Shown here: in pieces, positions 1 to 5,535 of the stretch | How positions within the stretch are numbered: position 1 is the stretch's first letter | Layout: every line of letters starts with the position of its first letter | Notes under the pieces: generated by a model | What the model was told of the DNA's origin: nothing | Database searches by the model: none | The model's input: the letters and a program-made list of their open reading frames with translations, nothing else | Program-made: the position numbers and the translations under genes | Origin: Microcaldota archaeon | GTDB lineage: Archaea; Micrarchaeota; Micrarchaeia; Anstonellales; VGKX01 | Length of the DNA stretch: 11,109 nt | Reading direction: 5' to 3' | Assembly: GCA_021823945.1 (NCBI GenBank) | Contig: JAKALW010000017.1 | Coordinates: 1 to 11,109, forward strand

Positions 1-2
1 TC

Positions 3-176
3 ATAATGCCGTCGCTTGGCGTGGCTTTCCTCATCATCCTCCTATCCTTTGTCGGCGGCGGGGTGGCGATTTCGGGGCCCGCGGTGCTCCTGGTCCTCCT
101 GGGCTTCATCATAATCCTGCAATTCATATTCCTTTCAATGGTGGAATCGTCAAGGCCCAGATTCGACATATCCTGA
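3..176 (+). CDS. C-terminal end of a type II/IV secretion system F-family membrane protein (TadB/TadC/FlaJ-like), partial
   Basis: An open frame enters from the left edge and stops at TGA 174-176, giving the last 57 residues of a membrane protein. What is visible is two hydrophobic segments, rich in Leu, Ile, Val and Phe and separated by a short Gly-rich turn, then a short polar tail with SSRPRFDIS. This matches the C-terminal membrane helices of archaeal T2SSF-family proteins, which commonly come as tandem pairs. The downstream neighbour, starting about 22 bases later on the same strand, is a clear T2SSF protein, so this is probably the first member of the pair. The conserved F domain lies outside the window, so the call rests on topology and context. 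It could be another membrane protein of the same pilus locus. Confidence 0.55.
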   Translation: MMPSLGVAFLIILLSFVGGGVAISGPAVLLVLLGFIIILQFIFLSMVESSRPRFDIS

Positions 177-198
177 TGCGCAAGAGAGTTTGTTCCAA

Positions 199-1257
199 AT
201 GGCAGAAATGAAAAATCCGCTTGAGCCCCTCGGCAGGCTGTTTTCGAGAAGGACCATCCTTGACATAGGGAAAGTCCTAGACTCCGCGGGCCTTTCGCTC
301 GCGCCCGAGATTTTTGCAGGCGGCATGATTGTAGCCATAATCGTGGGCGGGCTGCTGTCAACCCTCATCGCCATCCAGTTCGTCCAGGCCAGGCTTGCCT
401 TCGTATCGATAGCCAAGCTTGTCGGCTTTGGCCTCGCGAACAACCAGGCTGCCATGCTCGCCTTTGCCTTCGCGCTGATTTTCACAATATGCACGGTGCT
501 CATACTTCTCCTGGCTTATGTGTACCTTTCAATACTGATAGAAGCGCGCAAGCGCCAGGTGGAGTCGGTGCTGCCTGATTTCCTGACGCTCGCGGCAGCC
601 AACATCCGCGCGGGCATGAACGTAGACCAGGCTATGTGGTATGCCGCAAAGCCTGAGTTCGGGCAGTTCTCAAAGGAAGTCGAGCTTGTTGCAAAGCGGG
701 CATTTGGCGGCGAGCCCTTCAATACCTCGATAGACAGGCTTACCCTGCGCTACAACTCAAAGACTCTTAGGCGCACAGTTTCGCTTATCAAGCAGGGTCT
801 GGCTTCCGGCGGGCAGATGGCAAACATATTCGACCAGATTGCCAACGACGCGCGCAATGTCCAGCTCATCCAGAAGGAAATAGCGGCGTCGCTCCTCATG
901 TACGTTATATTCGTGGTTTTCGCGGCGTCAATAGGCGCGCCGTTCCTGTTCGCAGTCTCGAACAACCTGATTGGCATACTTGAAAACGTGTTTGCGAACC
1001 TGCCGAACGTGTCGCAGCTGCCAGCAATCGGGTTCATCACTCCGCGCCCGCCTGTAATATCGTCAGGCGAGTTCTTCTATTTCACAATCATCACTTCGGT
1101 TGTGACCGCGATATTCTCGTCCCTGATAATCGGCGTAATCCAGAAGGGGTCAAAGACCGAGGGCGTGAAATACCTGCCTTTGTTCCTCTCGCTTTCGCTG
1201 ATAGTTTACCTTCTTGTAAACTCGCTTTTGGCCAAGTTCCTCACGTCCCTTGTATGA
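199..1257 (+). CDS. Type II/IV secretion system F-family platform protein (archaeal TadC/FlaJ-like)
   Basis: The 352-residue protein is an inner-membrane platform component of an archaeal type IV pilus or related secretion machine. It would bind the assembly ATPase and pass pilin subunits into the filament. The T2SSF core is visible around residues 115-230, including LPDFLTLAAANIRAGM and a later GLASGGQMANIFDQIA stretch, the usual arrangement of this family. Membrane helices lie at roughly 41-59, 86-111, 229-252, 292-313 and 325-346, giving an N-terminal pair, a cytoplasmic F domain and a C-terminal set. I chose ATG 199 because an AGAGAG stretch (183-187) lies about 11 bases upstream; TTG 190 and ATG 208 are in frame and cannot be excluded. 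It follows a probable paralogue by about 22 bases and precedes a pilin-like gene, so all three probably serve the same filament. Confidence 0.88.
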   Translation: MAEMKNPLEPLGRLFSRRTILDIGKVLDSAGLSLAPEIFAGGMIVAIIVGGLLSTLIAIQFVQARLAFVSIAKLVGFGLANNQAAMLAFAFALIFTICTVLILLLAYVYLSILIEARKRQVESVLPDFLTLAAANIRAGMNVDQAMWYAAKPEFGQFSKEVELVAKRAFGGEPFNTSIDRLTLRYNSKTLRRTVSLIKQGLASGGQMANIFDQIANDARNVQLIQKEIAASLLMYVIFVVFAASIGAPFLFAVSNNLIGILENVFANLPNVSQLPAIGFITPRPPVISSGEFFYFTIITSVVTAIFSSLIIGVIQKGSKTEGVKYLPLFLSLSLIVYLLVNSLLAKFLTSLV

Positions 1258-1275
1258 GGCGCAAAGGCAAAAAAG

Positions 1276-1283
1276 TATTTAAA
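1276..1283 (+). promoter_or_regulatory. Archaeal TATA box for the pilin-like gene
   Basis: TATTTAAA lies just after the end of the secretion gene, preceded by an A-rich stretch (1270-1274). A transcript starting about 26 bases downstream would begin near 1305, leaving a 12-base leader that carries the GGTGGT ribosome site before ATG 1317. The fit supports both the promoter and the start choice. It also implies the abundant pilin can be transcribed separately from the upstream membrane genes. No experiment supports this; it rests on motif and spacing. Confidence 0.6.
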
Positions 1284-1316
1284 CCAGCGGCAATAACTGA
1301 ATATGTGGTGGTATTG

Positions 1317-1793
1317 ATGGAAAGAAAAGGCCAAGCGGCCATGGAATATCTCATGACCTATGGCTGGGCATTGCTCGTCATTGTCATAGTCATCTCTGTT
1401 TTGCTCTTGCTCAACATCGGGCCATCCCCGCAGTGCAACCTGGACGACCAGTCCATAAGGTGCGACCAGACATTGCCTGTTCTTGCCAATGTCAGCAACC
1501 AGCCGACCCTGTTCGTGGTCATAAACAACGGCAGGTCGGACGGGATAGCAGTTACGGGAGTGGCATGCTCAAAGGACACGTCCGCGGCGCCGACTTACGT
1601 GACGCCTTTCACAGCGGTCAACATATCCGCAGGGGCTAGGGCTACTGTGTCGTTCAAGTGCACAGACGCTTCCGGAGTCCAGAAGGGAAGCACGTTCTCA
1701 GGCAAATTGTATGTCCAGTACACTAGCAACAATGATCCTGCCAACTTCCCGGCGCACACTACAAGCGGCGCTATAGTTGCCAAGTATTCCTAA
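1317..1793 (+). CDS. Class III signal peptide (type IV pilin-like) secreted protein
   Basis: The 158-residue protein starts MERKGQAAMEYLMTYGWALL, a classic archaeal class III signal: a short charged leader, cleavage expected after Gly5 by an EppA/PibD-type prepilin peptidase, and a hydrophobic helix at about 12-33 that would form the filament core. The exported part is Ser/Thr/Asn-rich and beta-like. It has four cysteines (40, 49, 84, 115), enough for two disulfides, and two N-x-S sequons (N58, N102). ATG 1317 is preferred over the upstream in-frame ATG 1254 because the longer version would read through the TATA box and put 21 non-signal residues before the leader. GGTGGT sits 4 bases before ATG 1317. 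It sits directly after two secretion-platform genes and ends in a strong terminator. Whether it is a major pilin, minor pilin or other anchored surface protein cannot be told. Confidence 0.85.
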   Translation: MERKGQAAMEYLMTYGWALLVIVIVISVLLLLNIGPSPQCNLDDQSIRCDQTLPVLANVSNQPTLFVVINNGRSDGIAVTGVACSKDTSAAPTYVTPFTAVNISAGARATVSFKCTDASGVQKGSTFSGKLYVQYTSNNDPANFPAHTTSGAIVAKYS

Positions 1794-1836
1794 GGGTTTT
1801 TCCCCTTACTTTCTTCTTTTTTCCTGCTTTTTTGCA
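1791..1836 (+). terminator. Hairpin plus T-rich terminator after the pilin-like gene
   Basis: TAAGGG (1791-1796) pairs perfectly with CCCTTA (1803-1808) across a six-base loop, and long pyrimidine/T runs follow to about 1836. The left arm contains the TAA stop codon itself. Archaeal transcription ends readily at such T tracts. It separates the plus-strand pilus genes from the convergent cysteine desulfurase gene. Confidence 0.65.
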
Positions 1837-1851
1837 TTTTATCTGATTACC

Positions 1852-1869
1852 ATGGCTTAGGCTAGCCAT
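1852..1869. repeat. Perfect inverted repeat between convergent genes
   Basis: ATGGCT (1852-1857) and AGCCAT (1864-1869) form a 6-bp stem with a six-base loop, in the gap between the convergent pilin and desulfurase genes. It lies beyond the T-rich run of the pilin terminator. On the minus strand it comes about 30 bases after the desulfurase T run. It may simply be a back-up terminator or processing hairpin. Confidence 0.35.
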
Positions 1870-1897
1870 TCAAACGCTTTTCTGCTCCAGCCCTTGC

Positions 1898-1914
1898 AAA
1901 AAAAGAATTTTTTT
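1898..1914 (-). terminator. A/T inverted repeat with T run after the desulfurase gene
   Basis: Seven A, three bases (GAA on the plus strand) and seven T make a symmetrical element touching the TGA stop of the desulfurase gene. Read on the minus strand it gives AAAAAAA-TTC-TTTTTTT. Because it is symmetrical it presents a T run on both strands, so it could also stop plus-strand transcription that passed the pilin terminator. Confidence 0.5.
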
Positions 1915-3119
1915 CAGGAGCCCAGCTTTGCTATTTTCTCGAGCGTGTCCTTGAAAACCTTTATTTCTTCTGGAGTGTTGTAGAGGTAAAGCGATGCCCT
2001 GACAGCGCCTTTCCCTGCACCCATGCTTTCCATGCCTGGCTGGGCGCAAAATAGGCCGCTTCTAAGCGCTATCTTTGACATCGAGTCGCACATGAGCGCC
2101 ACCTGGTGCTTGTCAACGCCCTTCAGGTTGAAGCTTGCAAGGCCGCATCTTTTTGCCGGGTCTGGCGTGCCATAAATTTGGGAGCCTGGAATCGAGCTTA
2201 TGGCGCCTATCAGCTCGGCTGCCATTTTCCTTTCATGCGCCTCTATGTCCCCCATGCCTATTTTAGAAAGATAATCGCAAGCAGCCCCAAGGCCAATTGC
2301 GCCTGAATAGTTCTGGATGCCGGCTTCGAACCTTTTTGGGGCTTTCATGAACACGACTTTGTCCATTTCCACTGTCTCTATTGTCTCGCCTCCGACTATG
2401 AAGGTGTCGAGATTCTCAAACGCCTCCGGCTTCCCGACAAGGCAGCCAACCCCAGTCGGCCCGAGCATCTTGTGCCCTGAAAAGGCAATGAAGTCCGCGC
2501 CGGATTTCTGGAAATCGAATTTCGAATGCGGCACTCCCTGCGCGCCGTCTATGAGGACAAGCGCGCCATTGTCGTGCGCGATTTTCACGATTTTCTCTAT
2601 CGGCGAGCGCATGCCTGTGGTGTTCGTGGTGTGGTGTATTGCCACAAGCGCCGTGTCCCTATCAATTGCCTTTGCGCATGCCTCTTCCGTCACAACACCG
2701 TCTTTCCCTGTCTCAATTATGCCTGTTGTGGCAATGCCGCGCCTCCTCTGCTCGAAAATTGGCAGGAGGACAGAGTGGTGCTCAAGCTTGGTGGTTACTA
2801 TCTTGTTCCTTTTAGAATAGTCAAGCGACCTGATTACAAGGTTCAACCCTTCGGTGGTATTCCTTGTCCAGGCGACTGATTCGGGCTTGGCATTGACGAA
2901 TTTCGCCACTTTCTCGCGCGCTGCCTCGAACGCGTCGCTTGTCTGCCTGGCAATTGCGTGGGCGGACCTGCCGGCGCAGCCAGAGTATTCCTCATTATAT
3001 GCGCGCTGCGCTTCCAGAACCTGCCTTGGCTTTAGCGTGGTGCACGCCGAGTCGAAATACACCAGCCCCTGCCTTTTTTGGAAAATCGGGAAATCCTGCC
3101 TGATTTTTTGGATGTCCAT
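1914..3119 (-). CDS. sufS: SufS/CsdA-type cysteine desulfurase (class V aminotransferase fold)
   Basis: The 401-residue protein is a full-length PLP enzyme that would take sulfur from cysteine, leaving alanine and an enzyme-bound persulfide for Fe-S cluster or thio-cofactor synthesis. Visible landmarks are the N-terminal YFDSACTTLKP, EHHSVLLP (His114/115), the PLP-binding Asp191 in LIDGAQ, the Schiff-base Lys217 in SGHKMLGPTG, and the catalytic Cys358 in RSGLFCAQP near the C-terminus. That last motif marks the SufS-like group rather than NifS/IscS. The two residues before the cysteine are Leu-Phe where bacterial SufS usually has His-His. ATG 3119 is chosen because AGGA lies about 11 bases upstream; a longer in-frame start would include the TATA box. 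No SufB, SufC, SufD, SufE or SufU gene is next to it, so its acceptor is unknown. A related selenocysteine lyase or desulfurase role is possible. Confidence 0.9.
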   Translation of the reverse strand: MDIQKIRQDFPIFQKRQGLVYFDSACTTLKPRQVLEAQRAYNEEYSGCAGRSAHAIARQTSDAFEAAREKVAKFVNAKPESVAWTRNTTEGLNLVIRSLDYSKRNKIVTTKLEHHSVLLPIFEQRRRGIATTGIIETGKDGVVTEEACAKAIDRDTALVAIHHTTNTTGMRSPIEKIVKIAHDNGALVLIDGAQGVPHSKFDFQKSGADFIAFSGHKMLGPTGVGCLVGKPEAFENLDTFIVGGETIETVEMDKVVFMKAPKRFEAGIQNYSGAIGLGAACDYLSKIGMGDIEAHERKMAAELIGAISSIPGSQIYGTPDPAKRCGLASFNLKGVDKHQVALMCDSMSKIALRSGLFCAQPGMESMGAGKGAVRASLYLYNTPEEIKVFKDTLEKIAKLGS

Positions 3120-3151
3120 GACAATCGTTCCTGTTTCATAATCATTGCTTT

Positions 3152-3161
3152 TCTTTAAAGC
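3152..3161 (-). promoter_or_regulatory. TATA box for the cysteine desulfurase gene
   Basis: On the minus strand the element contains CTTTAAAGAA, about 26 bases before position 3131. A transcript beginning there would have a leader of about a dozen bases containing the AGGA ribosome site. It lies in the short gap after the DsbA-like gene, so the desulfurase can be transcribed on its own, though read-through from upstream is not excluded. Confidence 0.5.
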
Positions 3162-3190
3162 CAGTTGGCAGCCCAAAGACTTTTGTTATT

Positions 3191-4075
3191 TCATTTTGAA
3201 AGCAATTGCCCTATCCTGGTATCGGCCTGCTTTGCCGCGTTCTCGCCAACGAATGCCTGCCCGTTGACGAATATGGTCGGGGTGCCGTAAAGCCCGCAGC
3301 TCACTCCCTGTTCCGCCAGTTTCTGTATCTCCGGCATGTATTTGCCGCTCGAATAGCACGCTGTGAAGTTCACAAGTCCCAGCCGGCTGGCAAAGCCAGT
3401 GAGAGCCGCGGTGCCGTTGGCTTCAACGTCCTGCTGGTTGTCGAACAGGAGGGCCCTGTATTCCCAGTATTTGCCCTCCTCGTTCGCGCAGTATGCCGCA
3501 AGCGCCGCCTCCTTTGAGTTGTTGTGCCCCGGAAGCGGGAATGGCTTGTACACGAAGTAAATCGTGTTGTTGTATTTTGCAAGCAAGGATTTGATGTCTG
3601 ATTCCGCAGCCCTGGTGTATGGGCATACGTAACAGCCGAACTCTACCACTGTGATGTTTGCTGACTGGTTGCCATAAGTTATGCCCTGGAGGTCGGCAGG
3701 GGGCTTCAAGAGGCTCGGATTGTTACCGATAATTCCTGAATATATGCAAAAGCCGCCTTCGAGCCCGTTGCAGTTGCCATAAAGGTAGAAATTGTAAAGC
3801 CCCTGGGCAGTGAATATCATGCTCAGGAAGAACGTGATTGTGAAAAGCGTTGAGAATATCTGGAAATGCCTGTTGACAAAACTGGCAGCCTTCGGCGATA
3901 TTTTCATTATGCCTGCAATGCTTTGCGCCTTGAGCTCCTCGTCAAGCCCAGTGTCGCAGGGCCTAAGTGTGGCTTTGAGGAAAACGCATTTGAGCGCCCT
4001 TTTGAAAAGCGGGCGGTACTTGGCTGAAAATAACGACATTATGCCTAACACTATGAGGGCTACATAACAGAGCAT
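3191..4075 (-). CDS. Membrane-anchored DsbA-like thiol oxidoreductase (thioredoxin fold)
   Basis: The 294-residue protein has two N-terminal membrane segments (about 1-17 and 72-92) joined by a Lys/Arg-rich loop with Cys30 and Cys40, then a thioredoxin-fold domain from about 135 to the end. The domain shows VVEFGCYVCPYT with the C148-x-x-C151 active site, FVYKPFPLPGHNNS, the helical insert typical of DsbA with EGKYWEYRALLF, and the cis-proline in YGTPT (Pro266). Four further cysteines (102, 110, 196, 240) and Cys260 lie on the same side. The positive-inside rule puts the loop in the cytoplasm and the thioredoxin domain outside; six N-x-S/T sequons, all after the second helix, agree. It probably forms or repairs disulfides in exported proteins. 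ATG 4075 is preferred over GTG 4081 because AAAGG lies 8 bases upstream. No partner (DsbB/VKOR) is in the window. Confidence 0.85.
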   Translation of the reverse strand: MLCYVALIVLGIMSLFSAKYRPLFKRALKCVFLKATLRPCDTGLDEELKAQSIAGIMKISPKAASFVNRHFQIFSTLFTITFFLSMIFTAQGLYNFYLYGNCNGLEGGFCIYSGIIGNNPSLLKPPADLQGITYGNQSANITVVEFGCYVCPYTRAAESDIKSLLAKYNNTIYFVYKPFPLPGHNNSKEAALAAYCANEEGKYWEYRALLFDNQQDVEANGTAALTGFASRLGLVNFTACYSSGKYMPEIQKLAEQGVSCGLYGTPTIFVNGQAFVGENAAKQADTRIGQLLSK

Positions 4076-4134
4076 ATACACTACCTTTCAACATTCTATT
4101 CCTGCTGCCATTGCCTATATTCATGCAAACCTCA

Positions 4135-4143
4135 TTTTATTAA
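4135..4143 (-). promoter_or_regulatory. Possible TATA box for the DsbA-like gene
   Basis: Minus-strand TTAATAAAA lies about 60 bases before ATG 4075 and would place the transcript start near 4112, giving a leader of about 36 bases. It is the best A/T element in the gap, but the leader is longer than at most neighbouring genes, and a weaker GAATATAG closer in (about 4115-4122) is an alternative. Confidence 0.3.
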
Positions 4144-4219
4144 GGTTTCCGTATTGTCTGGGATTAAAAAAAGGCTGCAAAACGGCAATGCCTTGCATGG
4201 AACCTGTGGCGCAGGTAGG

Positions 4220-4269
4220 AAAAAAATAAAGCGAAAAAGAAGAAAAAAAGGGACTGGCAATATCCCTTT
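4220..4269 (-). terminator. Hairpin plus repeated T runs after the GDH-family gene
   Basis: AAAGGGA (minus strand, 4269-4263) pairs with TCCCTTT (4253-4247) around a nine-base loop, followed on the minus strand by several T runs down to about 4220. The hairpin starts inside the TAA stop codon, as at the pilin gene. It is a strong candidate terminator isolating the dehydrogenase gene from the DsbA-like gene. Confidence 0.7.
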
Positions 4270-5359
4270 ATTGCCTCTTATCCATAGCGTCTTTCACGCG
4301 CGCCTTCGCTATTTCAAGCGCGGCGTCGCGCGCTTTCATGCCTTTCATGCTTTCAAGCATCAGGCGCGTGTTCCTCACGACCCTATCCTCTACCATGGCG
4401 AACATCTCCTTCTCGGAGCCGCCCGCGTGCTCGACTGAGGATGATATCACGCCGCCCGCGTTTGCGACAAAGTCGGGGATTACAAGAATGCCCTTTGCGG
4501 CAAACTCGTTTTCAATCGCAGCTGAAATCGGGATATTCGCGGCCTCTACTATGATTTTCGCCTTCACGTTCGCCTTGTTCGCGTCAGTGATGACGTTCGG
4601 CCTTGCGCCAGGGATGAGGACGTCGACTTTCAATCCGAACAGGTCAGCCGCCGGAAGCACTTTCGCGCCAGGATATGCGATAACCGTGCCCTTCTTCGAC
4701 TTTGTCTCCATCATCTTGTTGTAGTCAAAGCCAGACTCGAGGTACGCCGTGCCCTTCGAGTCGGAAATCGCCACAATCTTCGCGCCGCGCTCGGTCATGA
4801 ATTTCATTGTGAACGTGCCCACGTTGCCAAAGCCCTCAAGCGCCACCTTGGCGCCATTGGCATTGATTTTCGCGTGCTCAAGCGCCACGAAAGCCGACTG
4901 CGCCACGCCAAAGCCCGTCGAGCCGAGTTCGTGCGGAAGCCCGCCCATTGACGACGGTTTGCCTGTCGACGCCTTCAACGTGCCTATCTCGTCAGCGAAT
5001 ACGGCCATTTCCTTTTCCGTGGTGTTCATGTCCGGGCCTGCAACGTACATGCTTGGGACAACTTCCCTTATCTTGTCGGCAAACGCCCTCATAATCGCAG
5101 ACTTGTCGACTTTTTTCGGGTCAGCCTTTATGCCCGCCTTCGCGCCGCCGAAAGGAATCTCCGCAAGCGCGTTTTTCCAGGTCATTGCGCGCGCGAGGCC
5201 GAAGACTTCCTGCGCTGAGATGTCAGGGACCATCCTGATGCCGCCTTTCCCAGGCCCGCGGGCAGTGTTGTCTATGACCAGGACGCCGTGCATTTTCGTC
5301 TTTGGGTCGTAGACCTCAAAAACCCTTTCTGGCCCATACTCGTCTTTGAAATTGTGCAT
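4268..5359 (-). CDS. Glu/Leu/Phe/Val dehydrogenase family enzyme, probably glutamate dehydrogenase, compact form
   Basis: The 363-residue enzyme would interconvert an amino acid (probably glutamate) with its 2-oxo acid and ammonia using NAD(P). The N-terminal domain has ARGPGKGGIR (Lys38), MTWKNA (Lys62), PFGGAKAGI (Lys74) and AGPDMNT (Asp110), matching the substrate and catalytic lysines and aspartate of the family. The C-terminal Rossmann domain shows EGFGNVG (175-181) and AISDSKG, where the acidic residue ending the second strand (Asp200) may favour NAD. Lys38 and Ser307 align with the two residues that hold the side-chain carboxylate in glutamate dehydrogenases; leucine dehydrogenases have non-polar residues there, so glutamate is the best guess. 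It lacks roughly 40 N-terminal residues of ordinary GDH (about 415-420), and ANGPTTPEAD-like and PAA-like motifs are altered. The start is ATG 5359, with GGCGGT about 6 bases upstream. Confidence 0.85.
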   Translation of the reverse strand: MHNFKDEYGPERVFEVYDPKTKMHGVLVIDNTARGPGKGGIRMVPDISAQEVFGLARAMTWKNALAEIPFGGAKAGIKADPKKVDKSAIMRAFADKIREVVPSMYVAGPDMNTTEKEMAVFADEIGTLKASTGKPSSMGGLPHELGSTGFGVAQSAFVALEHAKINANGAKVALEGFGNVGTFTMKFMTERGAKIVAISDSKGTAYLESGFDYNKMMETKSKKGTVIAYPGAKVLPAADLFGLKVDVLIPGARPNVITDANKANVKAKIIVEAANIPISAAIENEFAAKGILVIPDFVANAGGVISSSVEHAGGSEKEMFAMVEDRVVRNTRLMLESMKGMKARDAALEIAKARVKDAMDKRQ

Positions 5360-5535
5360 GCTATACCGCCTCTGCTATTTTTTTTGGTTAAAACAAGGGT
5401 GTAAAAATCGCGGATAAACCAAAAATGGACTTTCCCGCCCTTGCGCCTATTTGCCTAAAAACGCTTAAATTCCCAGATGGTTCGTCATTTGACGTTTCAG
5501 GGGGAATCCGCCTTGCCCGCCCCGTCTGCCGTCAG
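5360..5535. other. Gap between the GH57 gene and the GDH-family gene
   Basis: This 176-base gap holds the 5' region of the dehydrogenase gene and the 3' end of the GH57 gene. An A/T-rich stretch at 5375-5410 has weak TATA-like minus-strand elements (TTTTTACA, GTTTTAAC), but none is convincing. CGTCA-TT-TGACG at 5483-5494 is a short palindrome of operator size, seen once only. T runs on the minus strand near 5450 and 5420 could end GH57 transcription. I see no convincing gene. Confidence 0.4.

Noticed and set aside
2317..2820. A 167-codon plus-strand frame opposite the cysteine desulfurase gene
   Set aside because: Antisense shadow of a gene with full catalytic motifs; no start signals and no recognisable fold.
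3120..3176. N-terminal extension of the cysteine desulfurase to 3176
   Set aside because: The extension would contain the TATA box, lacks family similarity, and the shorter form has an AGGA ribosome site.
4749..5312. A 187-codon plus-strand open frame opposite the GDH-family gene
   Set aside because: It lies wholly antisense to an enzyme with all family motifs, has low-complexity composition (Ala, Pro, Ser, Phe) typical of a reversed GC-rich gene, and no promoter or ribosome site.
5483..5494. CGTCA-TT-TGACG palindrome as a regulator operator
   Set aside because: It is a single 12-base palindrome more than 120 bases upstream of the GDH start; with no second copy or known regulator it could be chance.
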